From MED-G116 sp038107835 (GTDB lineage Bacteria; Pseudomonadota; Alphaproteobacteria; Puniceispirillales; Puniceispirillaceae): DNA of 47,428 bases. The stretch is taken from positions 1 to 47,428 of the forward strand of contig JAYNHH010000020.1 of the NCBI GenBank assembly GCA_038107835.1, given 5' to 3'. The notes under the pieces were generated by a model. It was not told the origin of the DNA. It saw only the letters and a list, made by a program, of their open reading frames with translations, and did no database searches. Position 1 is the stretch's first letter; the number at the start of each line of letters is the position of its first letter. Both the position numbers and the translations under genes were made by a program. Shown here piece by piece: positions 32,396 through 41,721 of the stretch.

Positions 32396-34987
32396 ATGTT
32401 AGGTTCATTGGCGAAAAGCCTGTTTGGCGATTCCAACGACCGGGTCGTTAAAAAGTTCGTTCCGATGGTCTCGGCGGTAAACGAGCTTGAGGACAGGATG
32501 GCGCAGCTGGGTGACGAGGATTTTCCAGCCACAACAGCAGCATTCAAAGAACGTGTGGCAAAGGGTGAGAGCCTTGATTCTCTTGTGCCCGAAGCCTTTG
32601 CTCTGGTGCGTGAGGCGGCAAAAAGAACGCTTGGTCAGCGGCATTTTGATGTCCAGCTGATGGGAGGAATGGCGCTTCACAAGGGCCAGATCGCAGAAAT
32701 GAAGACGGGAGAGGGCAAGACGCTGGTGGCGACCCTTGCCGTGTTCTTGAACGCGCTGTCGGGCAAGGGCGTCCACGTCGTGACGGTCAACGACTATCTC
32801 GCCTCGCGCGACGCGGGCTGGATGGGGCAGGTCTATGAATTTCTGGGGTTGAGTGTTGGCTGCATTATCGGGGGGATTGATGATGATGCCCGCCGGCAGG
32901 CCTATCGCTGTGATGTGACCTATGGCACCAACAATGAGTTTGGCTTTGACTATCTGCGTGACAATCTGAAGTTTCGGCTTGAGGACATGGTCCAGCGCGA
33001 CCACCATTTTGCCATTGTTGACGAAGTCGATTCAATTCTGATCGACGAGGCAAGAACCCCGCTGATCATTTCCGGCCCTGCGGAAACCAACGCCGACAAT
33101 TACATCGCAGCCAACAAAATCGTGCCGAAACTCGGTGAAGGTGACTATGACCTCGATGAAAAGGGAAACAGCGTCTCACTCAGCGAGGACGGCATAGAAC
33201 ATGCCGAAACGCTGCTGCGTGAGGCGGGGGTGATGGGTGAAGGCACGCTCTATGACATCGACAATGTCGGGCTGCTGCATCACGTCAATCAATCGCTGCG
33301 CGCACACAAATTATTCCATCGTGACACTCACTACATGCTGAAAAATGGCGGTGTTGTGATCATTGATGAATTCACTGGCCGGGCGATGGATGGCAGGCGT
33401 TTTTCCGAGGGGCTGCACCAGGCGCTCGAGGCCAAGGAAAATGTCGAGATTCAGGCAGAAAACCAAACCCTGGCATCGGTGACATTCCAGAATTACTTCC
33501 GCATGTATGAAAAGCTGAGCGGGATGACTGGTACGGCGATGACCGAGGCCGGAGAGTTTTCTGAAATCTACAATCTCGACGTGACAGCGATCCCAACTAA
33601 CCGTGAGGTGCAGCGTGTCGATCATGATGACGAGGTCTATCGCACCAGCGCTGAGCGTGATGACGCCGTGATTGATCTGATCTCCGATTGCCGGAGCCGC
33701 GGCCAACCCGTCCTTGTTGGCACGATCAGCATCGAAAAATCCGAATCCCTCTCAAACGAGTTGAAAAAACGCAAGATTGAGCATCAGGTTCTCAATGCCC
33801 GTTTCCATGAGGAAGAAGCCAAGATCATCGCGCAGGCCGGTGTGCCGGGTGCGGTGACGATTGCCACCAATATGGCGGGCCGCGGCACGGATATCCAGCT
33901 TGGTGGCAATCTGGAGATACGACTTGCCGACAGTGAGGCCAGCAAGACCGAAAAAGCCCGTATCACCGCCGAGGTCGAGGCGTTGAAAGCCACAGCGCTT
34001 GAGGCCGGTGGTCTTTATGTGATCTGTACCGAGCGGCATGAGTCGCGCCGCATTGACAATCAGCTGCGCGGACGTACGGGACGTCAGGGGGATCCTGGTG
34101 CCTCCAAATTCTTCCTGTCCCTACAGGATGATCTGATGCGCATCTTCGGTTCGGAAAAGCTCGATGGGATGCTGCAAAAGCTGGGCCTTGAGGACGGGGA
34201 GGCCATCATTCACCCCTGGATCAACAAGGCAGTTGAAAAGGCGCAGTCGAAGGTTGAGGCGCGCAATTTTGAGATCCGCAAGCAGCTGCTCAAATATGAT
34301 GACGTGATGAATGACCAGCGCAGCGTCATCTTCTCGCAACGCAAGGAAATCATGCGCGCTGAGGATGTCCAGGAAACTGTCACCGAAATGCGCCATGAGG
34401 CAGCGGCGCAGATCGTTGAAAGGGCTATTCCTGACGGCAGCTACCATGACCAGTGGCTCCCCGATCAACTGGCCAGTGACGCCCAGCGTGTGCTTGGCAT
34501 TGAGGTTCCGGCAACAGACTGGTTTTCCGAGGACGGCGTTGCCGAAACGGAAATCGAGGAACGGCTTGTCGACACCGCCGACAGATATATGGCGGAAAAG
34601 GCCGTGCGTCTTGGGCCGGACGTAATGCGGATGGCGGAAAAATCATTGCTGCTGCAGGTTCTTGACCAGCAATGGAAAGAGCATCTGCTGCGGCTTGACC
34701 AGCTGCGCCAGGGTATATCCCTCAGGGCCTATGCCCAGAAGGACCCGCTCAATGAATATAAGCGTGAGGCATTCATGATGTTTGAACAGCTTCTTGCGGG
34801 GCTGCGGGAGACGACGACGATGGTCCTGGCGCATGTCGAGCTGCGCCCACCGGAAAGTGCCGAGGCCACGCCAGCGACCGGTGCGTCAAAAACGGTGCCG
34901 ACACCAAACCGAAAGATTTCGCGCAATGAACCCTGCCCCTGTGGTTCTGGCCGCAAATACAAGCACTGCTGTGGAAAGCTTGCCTGA
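32396..34987 (+). CDS. secA: Preprotein translocase ATPase SecA
   Basis: Motor that pushes unfolded preproteins through SecYEG; 863 residues, within the normal range. Walker A is MKTGEGKT (102-109), the DEAD-like box is DEVDSILIDEART, and motif VI includes ESRRIDNQLRGRTGRQGDPG. The C-terminus ends in the zinc-binding signature CPCGSGRKYKHCC, which also contacts SecB and the ribosome. The gene is divergent from the parvulin operon and followed by DUF1178. Both divergent neighbours serve protein export, a plausible functional pairing. Confidence 0.98.
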   Translation: MLGSLAKSLFGDSNDRVVKKFVPMVSAVNELEDRMAQLGDEDFPATTAAFKERVAKGESLDSLVPEAFALVREAAKRTLGQRHFDVQLMGGMALHKGQIAEMKTGEGKTLVATLAVFLNALSGKGVHVVTVNDYLASRDAGWMGQVYEFLGLSVGCIIGGIDDDARRQAYRCDVTYGTNNEFGFDYLRDNLKFRLEDMVQRDHHFAIVDEVDSILIDEARTPLIISGPAETNADNYIAANKIVPKLGEGDYDLDEKGNSVSLSEDGIEHAETLLREAGVMGEGTLYDIDNVGLLHHVNQSLRAHKLFHRDTHYMLKNGGVVIIDEFTGRAMDGRRFSEGLHQALEAKENVEIQAENQTLASVTFQNYFRMYEKLSGMTGTAMTEAGEFSEIYNLDVTAIPTNREVQRVDHDDEVYRTSAERDDAVIDLISDCRSRGQPVLVGTISIEKSESLSNELKKRKIEHQVLNARFHEEEAKIIAQAGVPGAVTIATNMAGRGTDIQLGGNLEIRLADSEASKTEKARITAEVEALKATALEAGGLYVICTERHESRRIDNQLRGRTGRQGDPGASKFFLSLQDDLMRIFGSEKLDGMLQKLGLEDGEAIIHPWINKAVEKAQSKVEARNFEIRKQLLKYDDVMNDQRSVIFSQRKEIMRAEDVQETVTEMRHEAAAQIVERAIPDGSYHDQWLPDQLASDAQRVLGIEVPATDWFSEDGVAETEIEERLVDTADRYMAEKAVRLGPDVMRMAEKSLLLQVLDQQWKEHLLRLDQLRQGISLRAYAQKDPLNEYKREAFMMFEQLLAGLRETTTMVLAHVELRPPESAEATPATGASKTVPTPNRKISRNEPCPCGSGRKYKHCCGKLA

Positions 34988-35079
34988 GGACATGTGCGCG
35001 CCCGTTTACCATAGTGAGGGACGCTTTTGAACAGGAAGCGGCCGCTCGACCATGAAGCGACGCGTGTCAGGGCGAAAAG

Positions 35080-35577
35080 ATGATCAAATATCAGCTGATT
35101 TGTGAAAAAGAACATGAGTTTGAAGGTTGGTTCCAGAGTTCGGATGCCTTTTCCGAACAATGCGCTGCCGGTTTCCTGTCCTGTCCCATCTGCGAGACGG
35201 TAAATGTTCGCCGCGCCCTCATGGCTCCCAATCTTGCCAGCCCAAAAACCCGCAAGACGGAGGTCCCTGCTGAACAGCCCACAGAAGCCGCGGCTGTCTC
35301 ACCACCCCCACCTGTTTCGGTTTCCGGTGCAGGCATGCCCCCCGAGGCGATGGTCAAAATGCGGGAGCTGGTGGTTGAAATGCGCGAACTGCAGAGCAGA
35401 ATAAAGAAAGAATGCCGCGATGTTGGCAGCGATTTCGCCGAGGAAGCGCGCAAAATCCATTATGGCGAGGCTGAGCCGGAAGGTATTTACGGTGAGGTGT
35501 CTAAAACCGAACGCGAGCAGCTGGATGAAGAGGGCATCGAAATCATGCAGATGCCCTGGTTGCCACAGGATAACTAG
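35080..35577 (+). CDS. DUF1178 family protein
   Basis: A 165-residue protein starting MIKYQLICEKEHEFEGWF, the hallmark of DUF1178. It has C8, C28, C35 and C38 (including the pair CPIC), likely a zinc ribbon, then a Pro/Ala-rich linker (about 60-85). A helical C-terminal half follows with EVRDVG-like KKECRDVGSDFAEEARKIHYGE and the ending EIMQMPWLPQDN. The family is widespread in alpha- and betaproteobacteria and its function is unknown. It follows secA by 92 nt on the same strand and converges on ubiG. Confidence 0.88.
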   Translation: MIKYQLICEKEHEFEGWFQSSDAFSEQCAAGFLSCPICETVNVRRALMAPNLASPKTRKTEVPAEQPTEAAAVSPPPPVSVSGAGMPPEAMVKMRELVVEMRELQSRIKKECRDVGSDFAEEARKIHYGEAEPEGIYGEVSKTEREQLDEEGIEIMQMPWLPQDN

Positions 35578-35641
35578 ACAGGACAATCAGACTGTCTTCG
35601 CGCTGTCGCAATGCCCTGATGCGTGGGCCGTCATCCAGAGG

Positions 35642-36397
35642 TTACCCCCATCCCCCGCTGGCCCCGTAGTTCACGCTGAGATTTCCCGACTGTCTGAAGC
35701 CGCCTCCAAGGGTTGGCACGAAGCCGGTCACGTCATCAAGCACAATGCCAACAGCTCCAAATTCGGCGCGCAATTCAGCAGGTTTGACAAATTTCTTTGG
35801 ATCATGTGTTCCGGCGGGTACCAGTCGGACAACGTATTCCAGGGCGAATTTCGCAAAGGCAAGCGCTGGCAGGCTGCGATTGATTGTGGTGATCACGACG
35901 GTGCCATTCGGTGCCAGCATCGAGGCGATGGCCTCGGCAAACAGCTGTCGGTCAGTGACATGTTCGATCACCTCAGACGCATATATCAGATCAAATTTTT
36001 CCGCTTTCCTGGCGGTCTCCTGCGCCAGTTCTTCGGCTGTGCAGCATTGATAGTCGATGACAAGCTGGCCCATGGCAAGATGTGTCTTTGCCGCCTCGAT
36101 GGCTTCGGCTGTGGCGTCGATTGCGGTGACGTCGGCACCCAGACGCGCCATTGGCTCAGCCAGAATGCCGCCACCACACCCGATATCAAGAATGCGCAGA
36201 CCAGCCAGCGGTGCCTGTCCGCTGGTCATGTCATCCACGGGCTTTCTCTGTTTTCGCCGGCGCAGACTCTGCAGGATGTAGTCAATCCGGACAGGTGCAA
36301 ATCTGTGCAGCGGAGCCATTGGGCCACGCTCGTCCCACCATTTTTCCGACATGGCTGCAAAATTGGCGATTTCTTTTTGATCGGCTGTGGTTTTCAT
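35642..36397 (-). CDS. ubiG: Ubiquinone biosynthesis O-methyltransferase (UbiG)
   Basis: SAM-dependent enzyme that performs both O-methylations in ubiquinone synthesis. The 251-residue protein starts in UbiG style (KEIANFAAMSEKWWDERGPMAPLHRFAPVR). It carries motif I LDIGCGGGILAEPMARLGA, the acidic SAM ligand AIDATAEAIEAA, and YASEVIEHV, and ends with the GTHDPKKFVKPAEL membrane-contact region and an altered SVNYGASGGWG tail. ATG 36397 is preferred; a GTG at 36415 would add six residues. It is divergent from lysC with only 77 nt between starts, an arrangement common in alphaproteobacteria. Confidence 0.95.
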   Translation of the reverse strand: MKTTADQKEIANFAAMSEKWWDERGPMAPLHRFAPVRIDYILQSLRRRKQRKPVDDMTSGQAPLAGLRILDIGCGGGILAEPMARLGADVTAIDATAEAIEAAKTHLAMGQLVIDYQCCTAEELAQETARKAEKFDLIYASEVIEHVTDRQLFAEAIASMLAPNGTVVITTINRSLPALAFAKFALEYVVRLVPAGTHDPKKFVKPAELRAEFGAVGIVLDDVTGFVPTLGGGFRQSGNLSVNYGASGGWG

Positions 36398-36474
36398 GGA
36401 CTTGCCCCGCGGCACCGTTATCGCTATGACTGCTGCACTTTAGGATCTAAACCAGCAGTTTAACATACGACAAA

Positions 36475-37695
36475 ATGGCACTTATTGTTCAAAAATTTGG
36501 AGGCACATCGGTTGCCGACCTCGATCGCATTCGCAATGTTGCGCAGCGTGTAAAGACCGAGGTCGATCAGGGCCATCAGGTCGCGGTTGTTGTTTCGGCG
36601 ATGGCTGGGACGACCAACCAGCTGGTGGAATGGGCGCGTGAAATCGGGCCAATGCATGATGCACGTGAATATGACACGATTGTCGCCACTGGTGAGCAGG
36701 TCACGGTTGGGCTGCTGGCCATTGCGCTGCAGAATATTGGCATTGATGCCCGGTCCTGGCTTGGCTGGCAGATGCCGTTGAAGACTGATGAAATTCACGG
36801 TGCCGCGCGGATTGTGGATATTGATACAGCCCTGATGCGCGAGAGACTTGCTTCCGGGCAGGTGGCTGTCGTTGCCGGCTTTCAGGGCATTGCTCCCGAT
36901 GGCCGGATTACGACGCTTGGCCGGGGTGGTTCCGATACCTCGGCGGTGGCACTTGCCGCGGCGCTGGCGGCTGACCGTTGTGACATCTACACTGATGTTG
37001 ATGGGGTTTACACAACTGATCCGCGCATTGCCCCAAAGGCACACAAGCTGGACAGTGTAACCTTTGAGGAAATGCTGGAGATGGCGTCATTGGGCGCGAA
37101 GGTGCTGCAGACACGTTCGGTTGCCATGGCCATGCGCCACAATGTAAATTTACAGGTGCGCTCGAGCTTCAGTGACGCGCCGGGAACTTTTGTTGTCGAT
37201 GAGGATTCGATTGTGGAACAGGAAAAAATCAGCGGAATCGCCTACAGCCCTGATGAGGCCAAAATCACCATTCAGGGCCTGCCCGACCAGCCTGGAATTG
37301 CGGCTGGTGTTTTCGGCCAGCTCGCGGACCAGCATGTCAATGTCGATATGATCGTGCAAAGCGCGTCAACGGACACCAAAAAGACCGACATTACCTTTTC
37401 CCTTGGCCGGGTGGATATGGAAAAGGCGGTTGCGATCATCGAGACCAACAAGGAAACGCTTGGATTTTCCGGCATCGACTCGACAGAGAATGTGACCAAG
37501 ATTTCTGTTGTCGGCATGGCGATGCGCTCGCAGCCGGGCGTGGCAAAGACCATGTTTGAGACGCTTGCTGATAAAGGTATCAACCTGCAGGTCATCTCAA
37601 CATCCGAGATCAAGATATCAGTGTTGATTTCCTCAGAATATACCGAGTTGGCTGTCCGGAGCCTGCACACAGCGTTTGGTCTGGATGACGACTAG
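36475..37695 (+). CDS. lysC: Aspartate kinase
   Basis: First step of lysine, threonine and methionine synthesis. The 406-residue protein has the kinase domain with IVQKFGGTSV at the N-terminus, the GRGGSDTSAVALAAAL loop and the DGVYTTDPRI segment. Two C-terminal ACT domains follow (about 265-400; ITIQGLPDQPGIAAGVF and ISVVGMAMRSQPGVAKTMF) and normally sense lysine and/or threonine. I see no lysine riboswitch in the 77-nt leader. An internal translation start giving a separate beta subunit, as in some bacteria, is possible but not evident. Confidence 0.97.
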   Translation: MALIVQKFGGTSVADLDRIRNVAQRVKTEVDQGHQVAVVVSAMAGTTNQLVEWAREIGPMHDAREYDTIVATGEQVTVGLLAIALQNIGIDARSWLGWQMPLKTDEIHGAARIVDIDTALMRERLASGQVAVVAGFQGIAPDGRITTLGRGGSDTSAVALAAALAADRCDIYTDVDGVYTTDPRIAPKAHKLDSVTFEEMLEMASLGAKVLQTRSVAMAMRHNVNLQVRSSFSDAPGTFVVDEDSIVEQEKISGIAYSPDEAKITIQGLPDQPGIAAGVFGQLADQHVNVDMIVQSASTDTKKTDITFSLGRVDMEKAVAIIETNKETLGFSGIDSTENVTKISVVGMAMRSQPGVAKTMFETLADKGINLQVISTSEIKISVLISSEYTELAVRSLHTAFGLDDD

Positions 37696-37880
37696 CCTCT
37701 ACAGCCATAGGTAAATGGCAGGGTGTTTTTATGCGAGCGTGGCCTGGTTGCAGGTGGAACTAACCTTGACGCTTTAAGAAATCCACCTAACTATCAAGTT
37801 TCGATAGGATATTCTTGCATTCTATGCACTTTTTGCTAATGTTGAAAAGTGCGAGGCTTGACATTATTTAGAGAGTGGCG

Positions 37881-39110
37881 ATGACGCAATCGACGCCGCA
37901 AGGTAACGACACCATGGAAATGCGCGATAGCGGCAAGGTTATCGGCGCGACGTTGCGTACAGCACGGCTGGACTCGGGCATGAGTGCTGCCGATGTAACG
38001 CAGACGCTTCGCATCTCCAGAGATTTCATCAAAATGCTCGAGGCGGGTGAGTTCGACACGCTGCCATCACCAACCTATGTCGCCGGTTACATCCGCAGCT
38101 ATGGTGCTGCCGTCGGTATTGAACGTAAGGCTGTTGCAGCGCTGGTTGAGGCATATTACGCACAGCTTGAGGATGGGGCCGCAACCCCTTCCTATAGATT
38201 TCCCATTGGCGATCAGCGCCCGCGACGCTCAGGCGCACTGGCTGCATCGATTGCGGTTCTGGTGGCGGTGGGTGGTTATACCGGATGGTATCTTATGGAC
38301 CGCCCAGAGACGATTGACGATGTCCTGTCCGAAAGTTCACAAACCGCTCAGGTGACTGCTGAAATTGAGAGCACCATGACCGAGGGCGGTGCTCTTGGTG
38401 GTGGTGCCGATGCGCGCCTTGATCAGATTGCGAGCATCGATGATGAGGATGGCGGTGAGGCACTGCCAGTGCTTGAAGCTGCCCAGAATGATGTCCAGTC
38501 CGATGATGCCGCTGATTTGTCGCTGATCGATGAGACGCAGGAAGATGGCGTCAATGTTGCCGATGCGGACCCAGAGGGCGGCGCGGAATTGCCTCTGGCA
38601 CCTGCCAGTGATGGTGCGGGGGCCGAGGATGTGATGGTCGAAGCCGATCTGGCCCAAATTGACCCTTTAGGCGCTGACGCGTCGACAGGCATCCAGACCG
38701 ATGAGCAAACGGCCCTGCCGCTTGACGGAGAGGTTCAGACGGCCAGTGCAGGTCCAGCAGCCACGAGTGAAATGCCTCTTGTGGGTGGTGAGGGCGCACA
38801 GGAACTGCAGCCAGATCAGGGATCGGCCATCGCCAATCAACGTGACCCAGCGAATGAGGTAACGTTGCGGGCGCGCGCCTCCAGCTGGGTGGAGATCGTC
38901 AGAAATGACGGCGAAGAGGTGATGACAAGGCTGATGCGTGCGGGTGACACCTATCTGATCGATGCCAGTGACAGCCTCTATCTGAGCACTGGAAATGCCG
39001 GTGGGCTTGAGTTTGTGTTTAATGATGGCACGGTCAAGGACGTCGGCGAGACCGGTGAGATCGTCAGAGACCTGCCTCTGGTCATCAGCGGATTGAAAGC
39101 CAAGCTCTAG
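37881..39110 (+). CDS. RodZ-like cytoskeletal/membrane protein (HTH_25 + TM + DUF4115)
   Basis: A 409-residue protein in three parts. The N-terminal helix-turn-helix region (about 18-100; VIGATLRTARLDSGMSAADV, LRISRDFIKMLEAGEFDTLPSPTYVAGYIRSYG) is the RodZ-type domain that binds MreB. A single membrane segment follows (about 118-138), then a long acidic, disordered periplasmic linker (about 145-325). The C-terminal domain (VTLRARASSWVEIVRNDGE to the end) is the DUF4115 beta domain. Start 37881 has GAGAG upstream; GTG 37875 and ATG 37914 are alternatives. The gene lies between lysC and ispG, where RodZ-like genes are often found beside ispG. Confidence 0.88.
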   Translation: MTQSTPQGNDTMEMRDSGKVIGATLRTARLDSGMSAADVTQTLRISRDFIKMLEAGEFDTLPSPTYVAGYIRSYGAAVGIERKAVAALVEAYYAQLEDGAATPSYRFPIGDQRPRRSGALAASIAVLVAVGGYTGWYLMDRPETIDDVLSESSQTAQVTAEIESTMTEGGALGGGADARLDQIASIDDEDGGEALPVLEAAQNDVQSDDAADLSLIDETQEDGVNVADADPEGGAELPLAPASDGAGAEDVMVEADLAQIDPLGADASTGIQTDEQTALPLDGEVQTASAGPAATSEMPLVGGEGAQELQPDQGSAIANQRDPANEVTLRARASSWVEIVRNDGEEVMTRLMRAGDTYLIDASDSLYLSTGNAGGLEFVFNDGTVKDVGETGEIVRDLPLVISGLKAKL

Positions 39111-39272
39111 CCTGAGCGCCCGGTGATACCGACAATCAACACACGAAAGATCGATTGTTGCCCTGTTGCTGTGGCATTTTCAGCTATGAGCGGTTATAGA
39201 TTTATCGAGTCGACGATGATTTATGCCTAACGTGCAGCCCCCGATCTAAAACCGTCTGCTCTGGAGTGAGAT

Positions 39273-40433
39273 TTGTCAAACGCATACCGAGCCTATCGCA
39301 CAATTGAGCGCCGGCAATGCCGGCAGATCATGGTTGGCAATGTGCCAGTCGGTGGTGATGCGCCGATCTCAGTCCAGACCATGACCAACACACTCACCAC
39401 CGATGTTGAGGCAACGGTTGCGCAGATTAATGCCGCCGCCGAGGCAGGTGCCGACATCGTGCGGGTATCCTGCCCTGACGAGGAGAGTACGGCGGCGCTG
39501 CGGATAATCTGTAAGAACAGCCCCGTACCCGTTGTCGCCGATATTCATTTTCATTATCGACGTGCCATAGAGGCGGCCGAGGCGGGGGCTGCCTGCCTGC
39601 GGATCAACCCCGGCAATATTGGCAAGGCGGAACGTGTTCGCGAGGTGATCAAGGCCGCGCGCGATCATGGATGCTCGATGCGCATTGGCGTTAATGCCGG
39701 GTCGCTGGAACGCCATCTGCTCGAAAAATATGCCGAACCCTGTCCAGAGGCCTTGGTTGAATCGGCACTCGACCATGCCCGGATTCTGCAGGACAATGAT
39801 TTTCACGAGTTCAAGATCTCGGTTAAGGCCTCTGATGTTTTTCTTGCGGTCGGCGCGTATCAACAGCTCGCCGAGGTCATCGATTGCCCCCTTCACATTG
39901 GCATTACAGAGGCTGGCGGCCTGCGGGCTGGCACTGTGAAATCAGCCATCGGCCTTGGCAATCTGCTGTGGGCGGGAATTGGCGATACAGTGCGCGTGTC
40001 GCTCTCTGCAGAGCCAACCGAGGAAGTGAAGGCAGCCTATGAAATGCTGAAATCACTTGGGTTGCGCCGACGTGGTGTGACGGTCATTTCCTGTCCGTCA
40101 TGCGCGCGCCAGCAGTTCAACGTGATTGAGACAGTGCAGATCATCGAGGACCGGCTGCAACATATCGACGAACCGATTTCCGTTTCGATCATTGGCTGCG
40201 TTGTGAATGGCCCGGGCGAGGCGCGCGAGACCGATATTGGTCTCACCGGCGGTGGCAAAGGCACGCATCAGATATATGTGTGTGGGCTTGCTGATCACCG
40301 TCTGTCGAATGAGGATCTGGTCGAGCATATTGTCGGCATGGTCGAGGAGCGCGCGGCTAAAATCAAGGCGCAGAGGAACGCCGAACCCCAACAGGAAAAA
40401 CTACGTGCCGAAGGCGCGATGGAGACTTTGTGA
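39273..40433 (+). CDS. ispG: 4-hydroxy-3-methylbut-2-enyl diphosphate synthase (flavodoxin/ferredoxin), IspG
   Basis: Penultimate step of the MEP isoprenoid pathway. The 386-residue protein carries the 4Fe-4S ligands C274-x2-C277, C309 and E316, at nearly the same positions as in E. coli. Other conserved blocks are SVQTMTNTLTTDVEATVAQ, VPVVADIHFHYRRA, INPGNIG and GITEAGG. The start is a TTG at 39273, supported by GGAG 6 nt upstream and by the family N-terminus; no nearby ATG fits. Its stop overlaps the GTG that could start hisS, and the leading ATG of hisS is 3 nt on. Confidence 0.96.
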   Translation: MSNAYRAYRTIERRQCRQIMVGNVPVGGDAPISVQTMTNTLTTDVEATVAQINAAAEAGADIVRVSCPDEESTAALRIICKNSPVPVVADIHFHYRRAIEAAEAGAACLRINPGNIGKAERVREVIKAARDHGCSMRIGVNAGSLERHLLEKYAEPCPEALVESALDHARILQDNDFHEFKISVKASDVFLAVGAYQQLAEVIDCPLHIGITEAGGLRAGTVKSAIGLGNLLWAGIGDTVRVSLSAEPTEEVKAAYEMLKSLGLRRRGVTVISCPSCARQQFNVIETVQIIEDRLQHIDEPISVSIIGCVVNGPGEARETDIGLTGGGKGTHQIYVCGLADHRLSNEDLVEHIVGMVEERAAKIKAQRNAEPQQEKLRAEGAMETL

Positions 40434-40435
40434 TC

Positions 40436-41689
40436 ATGTCACGTTTGCAACCTGCCAGGGGAACCAGCGACCTTTTGCCCGAAGCCATGGCAGCTCATCG
40501 CAAGGTCATTGATACGGCGCGACATGCCTCCGGCCGTTACGGGTTTCAGGAAATGGCAACGCCTATATTTGAATTCTCCGAGGTTTTTTCACGACCGCTT
40601 GGGGACAGCAGCGATGTTGTCACCAAGGAGACTTATAATTTTACCGACCGCGGTGGTGAGAGCCTGACATTGCGCCCGGAAAATACGGCTGGTGTCGTGC
40701 GGGCAATGATTTCGAATGGTTTGACCCAGTCCTTGCCACTTAAATATTTCTATGCTGGCCCGATGTTTCGCTACGAACGTCCGCAGAAGGGCAGAATGCG
40801 TCAATTCCATCAGATTGGAATTGAATATCTTGGCCCTGTAGAGCCACTGGCAGATGCTGAAATCATCGCCTGTGGAGCCCGCGTACTGGGTGATCTTGGC
40901 GTCCTTGACCGTTGTGTTCTCCATCTGAACTCACTTGGCGATACCGAAAGCCGCCTTGCATATCGCGGTGCCCTTGTTGCGTTTCTGACTGAACACCAGG
41001 CTGATCTTTCGGAAGACAGCAAGGCGCGGCTGGGTGTCAATCCGCTGCGAATCCTGGATTCAAAGGATGCTGGGGACCGCGACATATTGCAAACCGCACC
41101 GCGGTTACAAGACCATCTGAATGACTCCTCAAAGGTCCATTTTGCCGCCGTCACTGCGGCGTTGGATGCGAGCGGCATCGGGTGGGAATTTGATCCATTG
41201 CTGGTGCGTGGACTTGATTACTATTGTCACACCGCCTTTGAATTCATCACTGATGCTCTTGGCGCGCAGGGCACCGTTCTGGGTGGTGGTCGCTATGATG
41301 GCCTTGCCGAGATGCTTGGTGGACCAGCCATTGCTGGCGTCGGTTGGGCGGCTGGCATTGAACGGCTTGCCATGCTCGTTGGTGTTGATGATCTGGAGGC
41401 ACCTGATATCGCCCTGATTGCGGCAGAGCCGGCGGCGCAGGTGACCGCGTTCCGCATTGCTGAGGATTTGCGTTCTGCCGGCTTCTCGGTCGATATCCCG
41501 GTGGGTGGCAATATGGGCAAGAAGATGAAAAAGATCGACCGCGCGGGGGTTGGGTTTGCCGCCATTATCGGCGGTGCTGAAATCGACAGTGGCACTGTGC
41601 AGTTGCGTGATCTGCGCGGGGGCAGTCAGCAAGAGCTGGCACAAAGCGACCTTGCCGCGGCCGTTGCCAGCCGCCTTGAGCGGCGCTAG
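40436..41689 (+). CDS. hisS: Histidyl-tRNA synthetase (canonical bacterial type)
   Basis: Class II synthetase of about 417 residues. Motif 2 reads RYERPQKGRMRQFHQIGIE, the histidine-specific blocks are RGLDYYCHTAFEF and GGGRYDGL, motif 3 is GVGWAAGIERLAML, and an anticodon-binding domain closes the protein. The motif-2 region is of the ordinary bacterial kind, not the divergent type of the Rhizobiales/Rhodobacterales/SAR11 group that recognises tRNA-His lacking G-1. ATG 40436 gives the usual MSRLQPARGTSD start; GTG 40430, overlapping the ispG stop (GTGA) and 5 nt after GGAG, is also possible. It continues the ispG-hisS-prfA-prmC cluster. Confidence 0.95.
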   Translation: MSRLQPARGTSDLLPEAMAAHRKVIDTARHASGRYGFQEMATPIFEFSEVFSRPLGDSSDVVTKETYNFTDRGGESLTLRPENTAGVVRAMISNGLTQSLPLKYFYAGPMFRYERPQKGRMRQFHQIGIEYLGPVEPLADAEIIACGARVLGDLGVLDRCVLHLNSLGDTESRLAYRGALVAFLTEHQADLSEDSKARLGVNPLRILDSKDAGDRDILQTAPRLQDHLNDSSKVHFAAVTAALDASGIGWEFDPLLVRGLDYYCHTAFEFITDALGAQGTVLGGGRYDGLAEMLGGPAIAGVGWAAGIERLAMLVGVDDLEAPDIALIAAEPAAQVTAFRIAEDLRSAGFSVDIPVGGNMGKKMKKIDRAGVGFAAIIGGAEIDSGTVQLRDLRGGSQQELAQSDLAAAVASRLERR

Positions 41690-41721
41690 CCCGCTTTTAT
41701 ATAAATGAGAGGAATGTGGCC

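Noticed and set aside
36398..36474. Possible lysine riboswitch before lysC
   Set aside because: Only 77 nt separate ubiG and lysC, far too short for the lysine aptamer, and no expression platform is visible.
37704..37730. Short hairpin GCCAT/ATGGC then TTTTT after lysC, possible terminator
   Set aside because: The stem is only 5 bp and the Ts start 6 nt after it; too weak.
37752..37788. Inverted repeat AGGTGGA/TCCACCT downstream of lysC, with a tRNA-like look
   Set aside because: No acceptor pairing, anticodon arm or T-loop GTTCGA can be built; the loop is 23 nt and no T-run follows, so neither tRNA nor terminator is supported.
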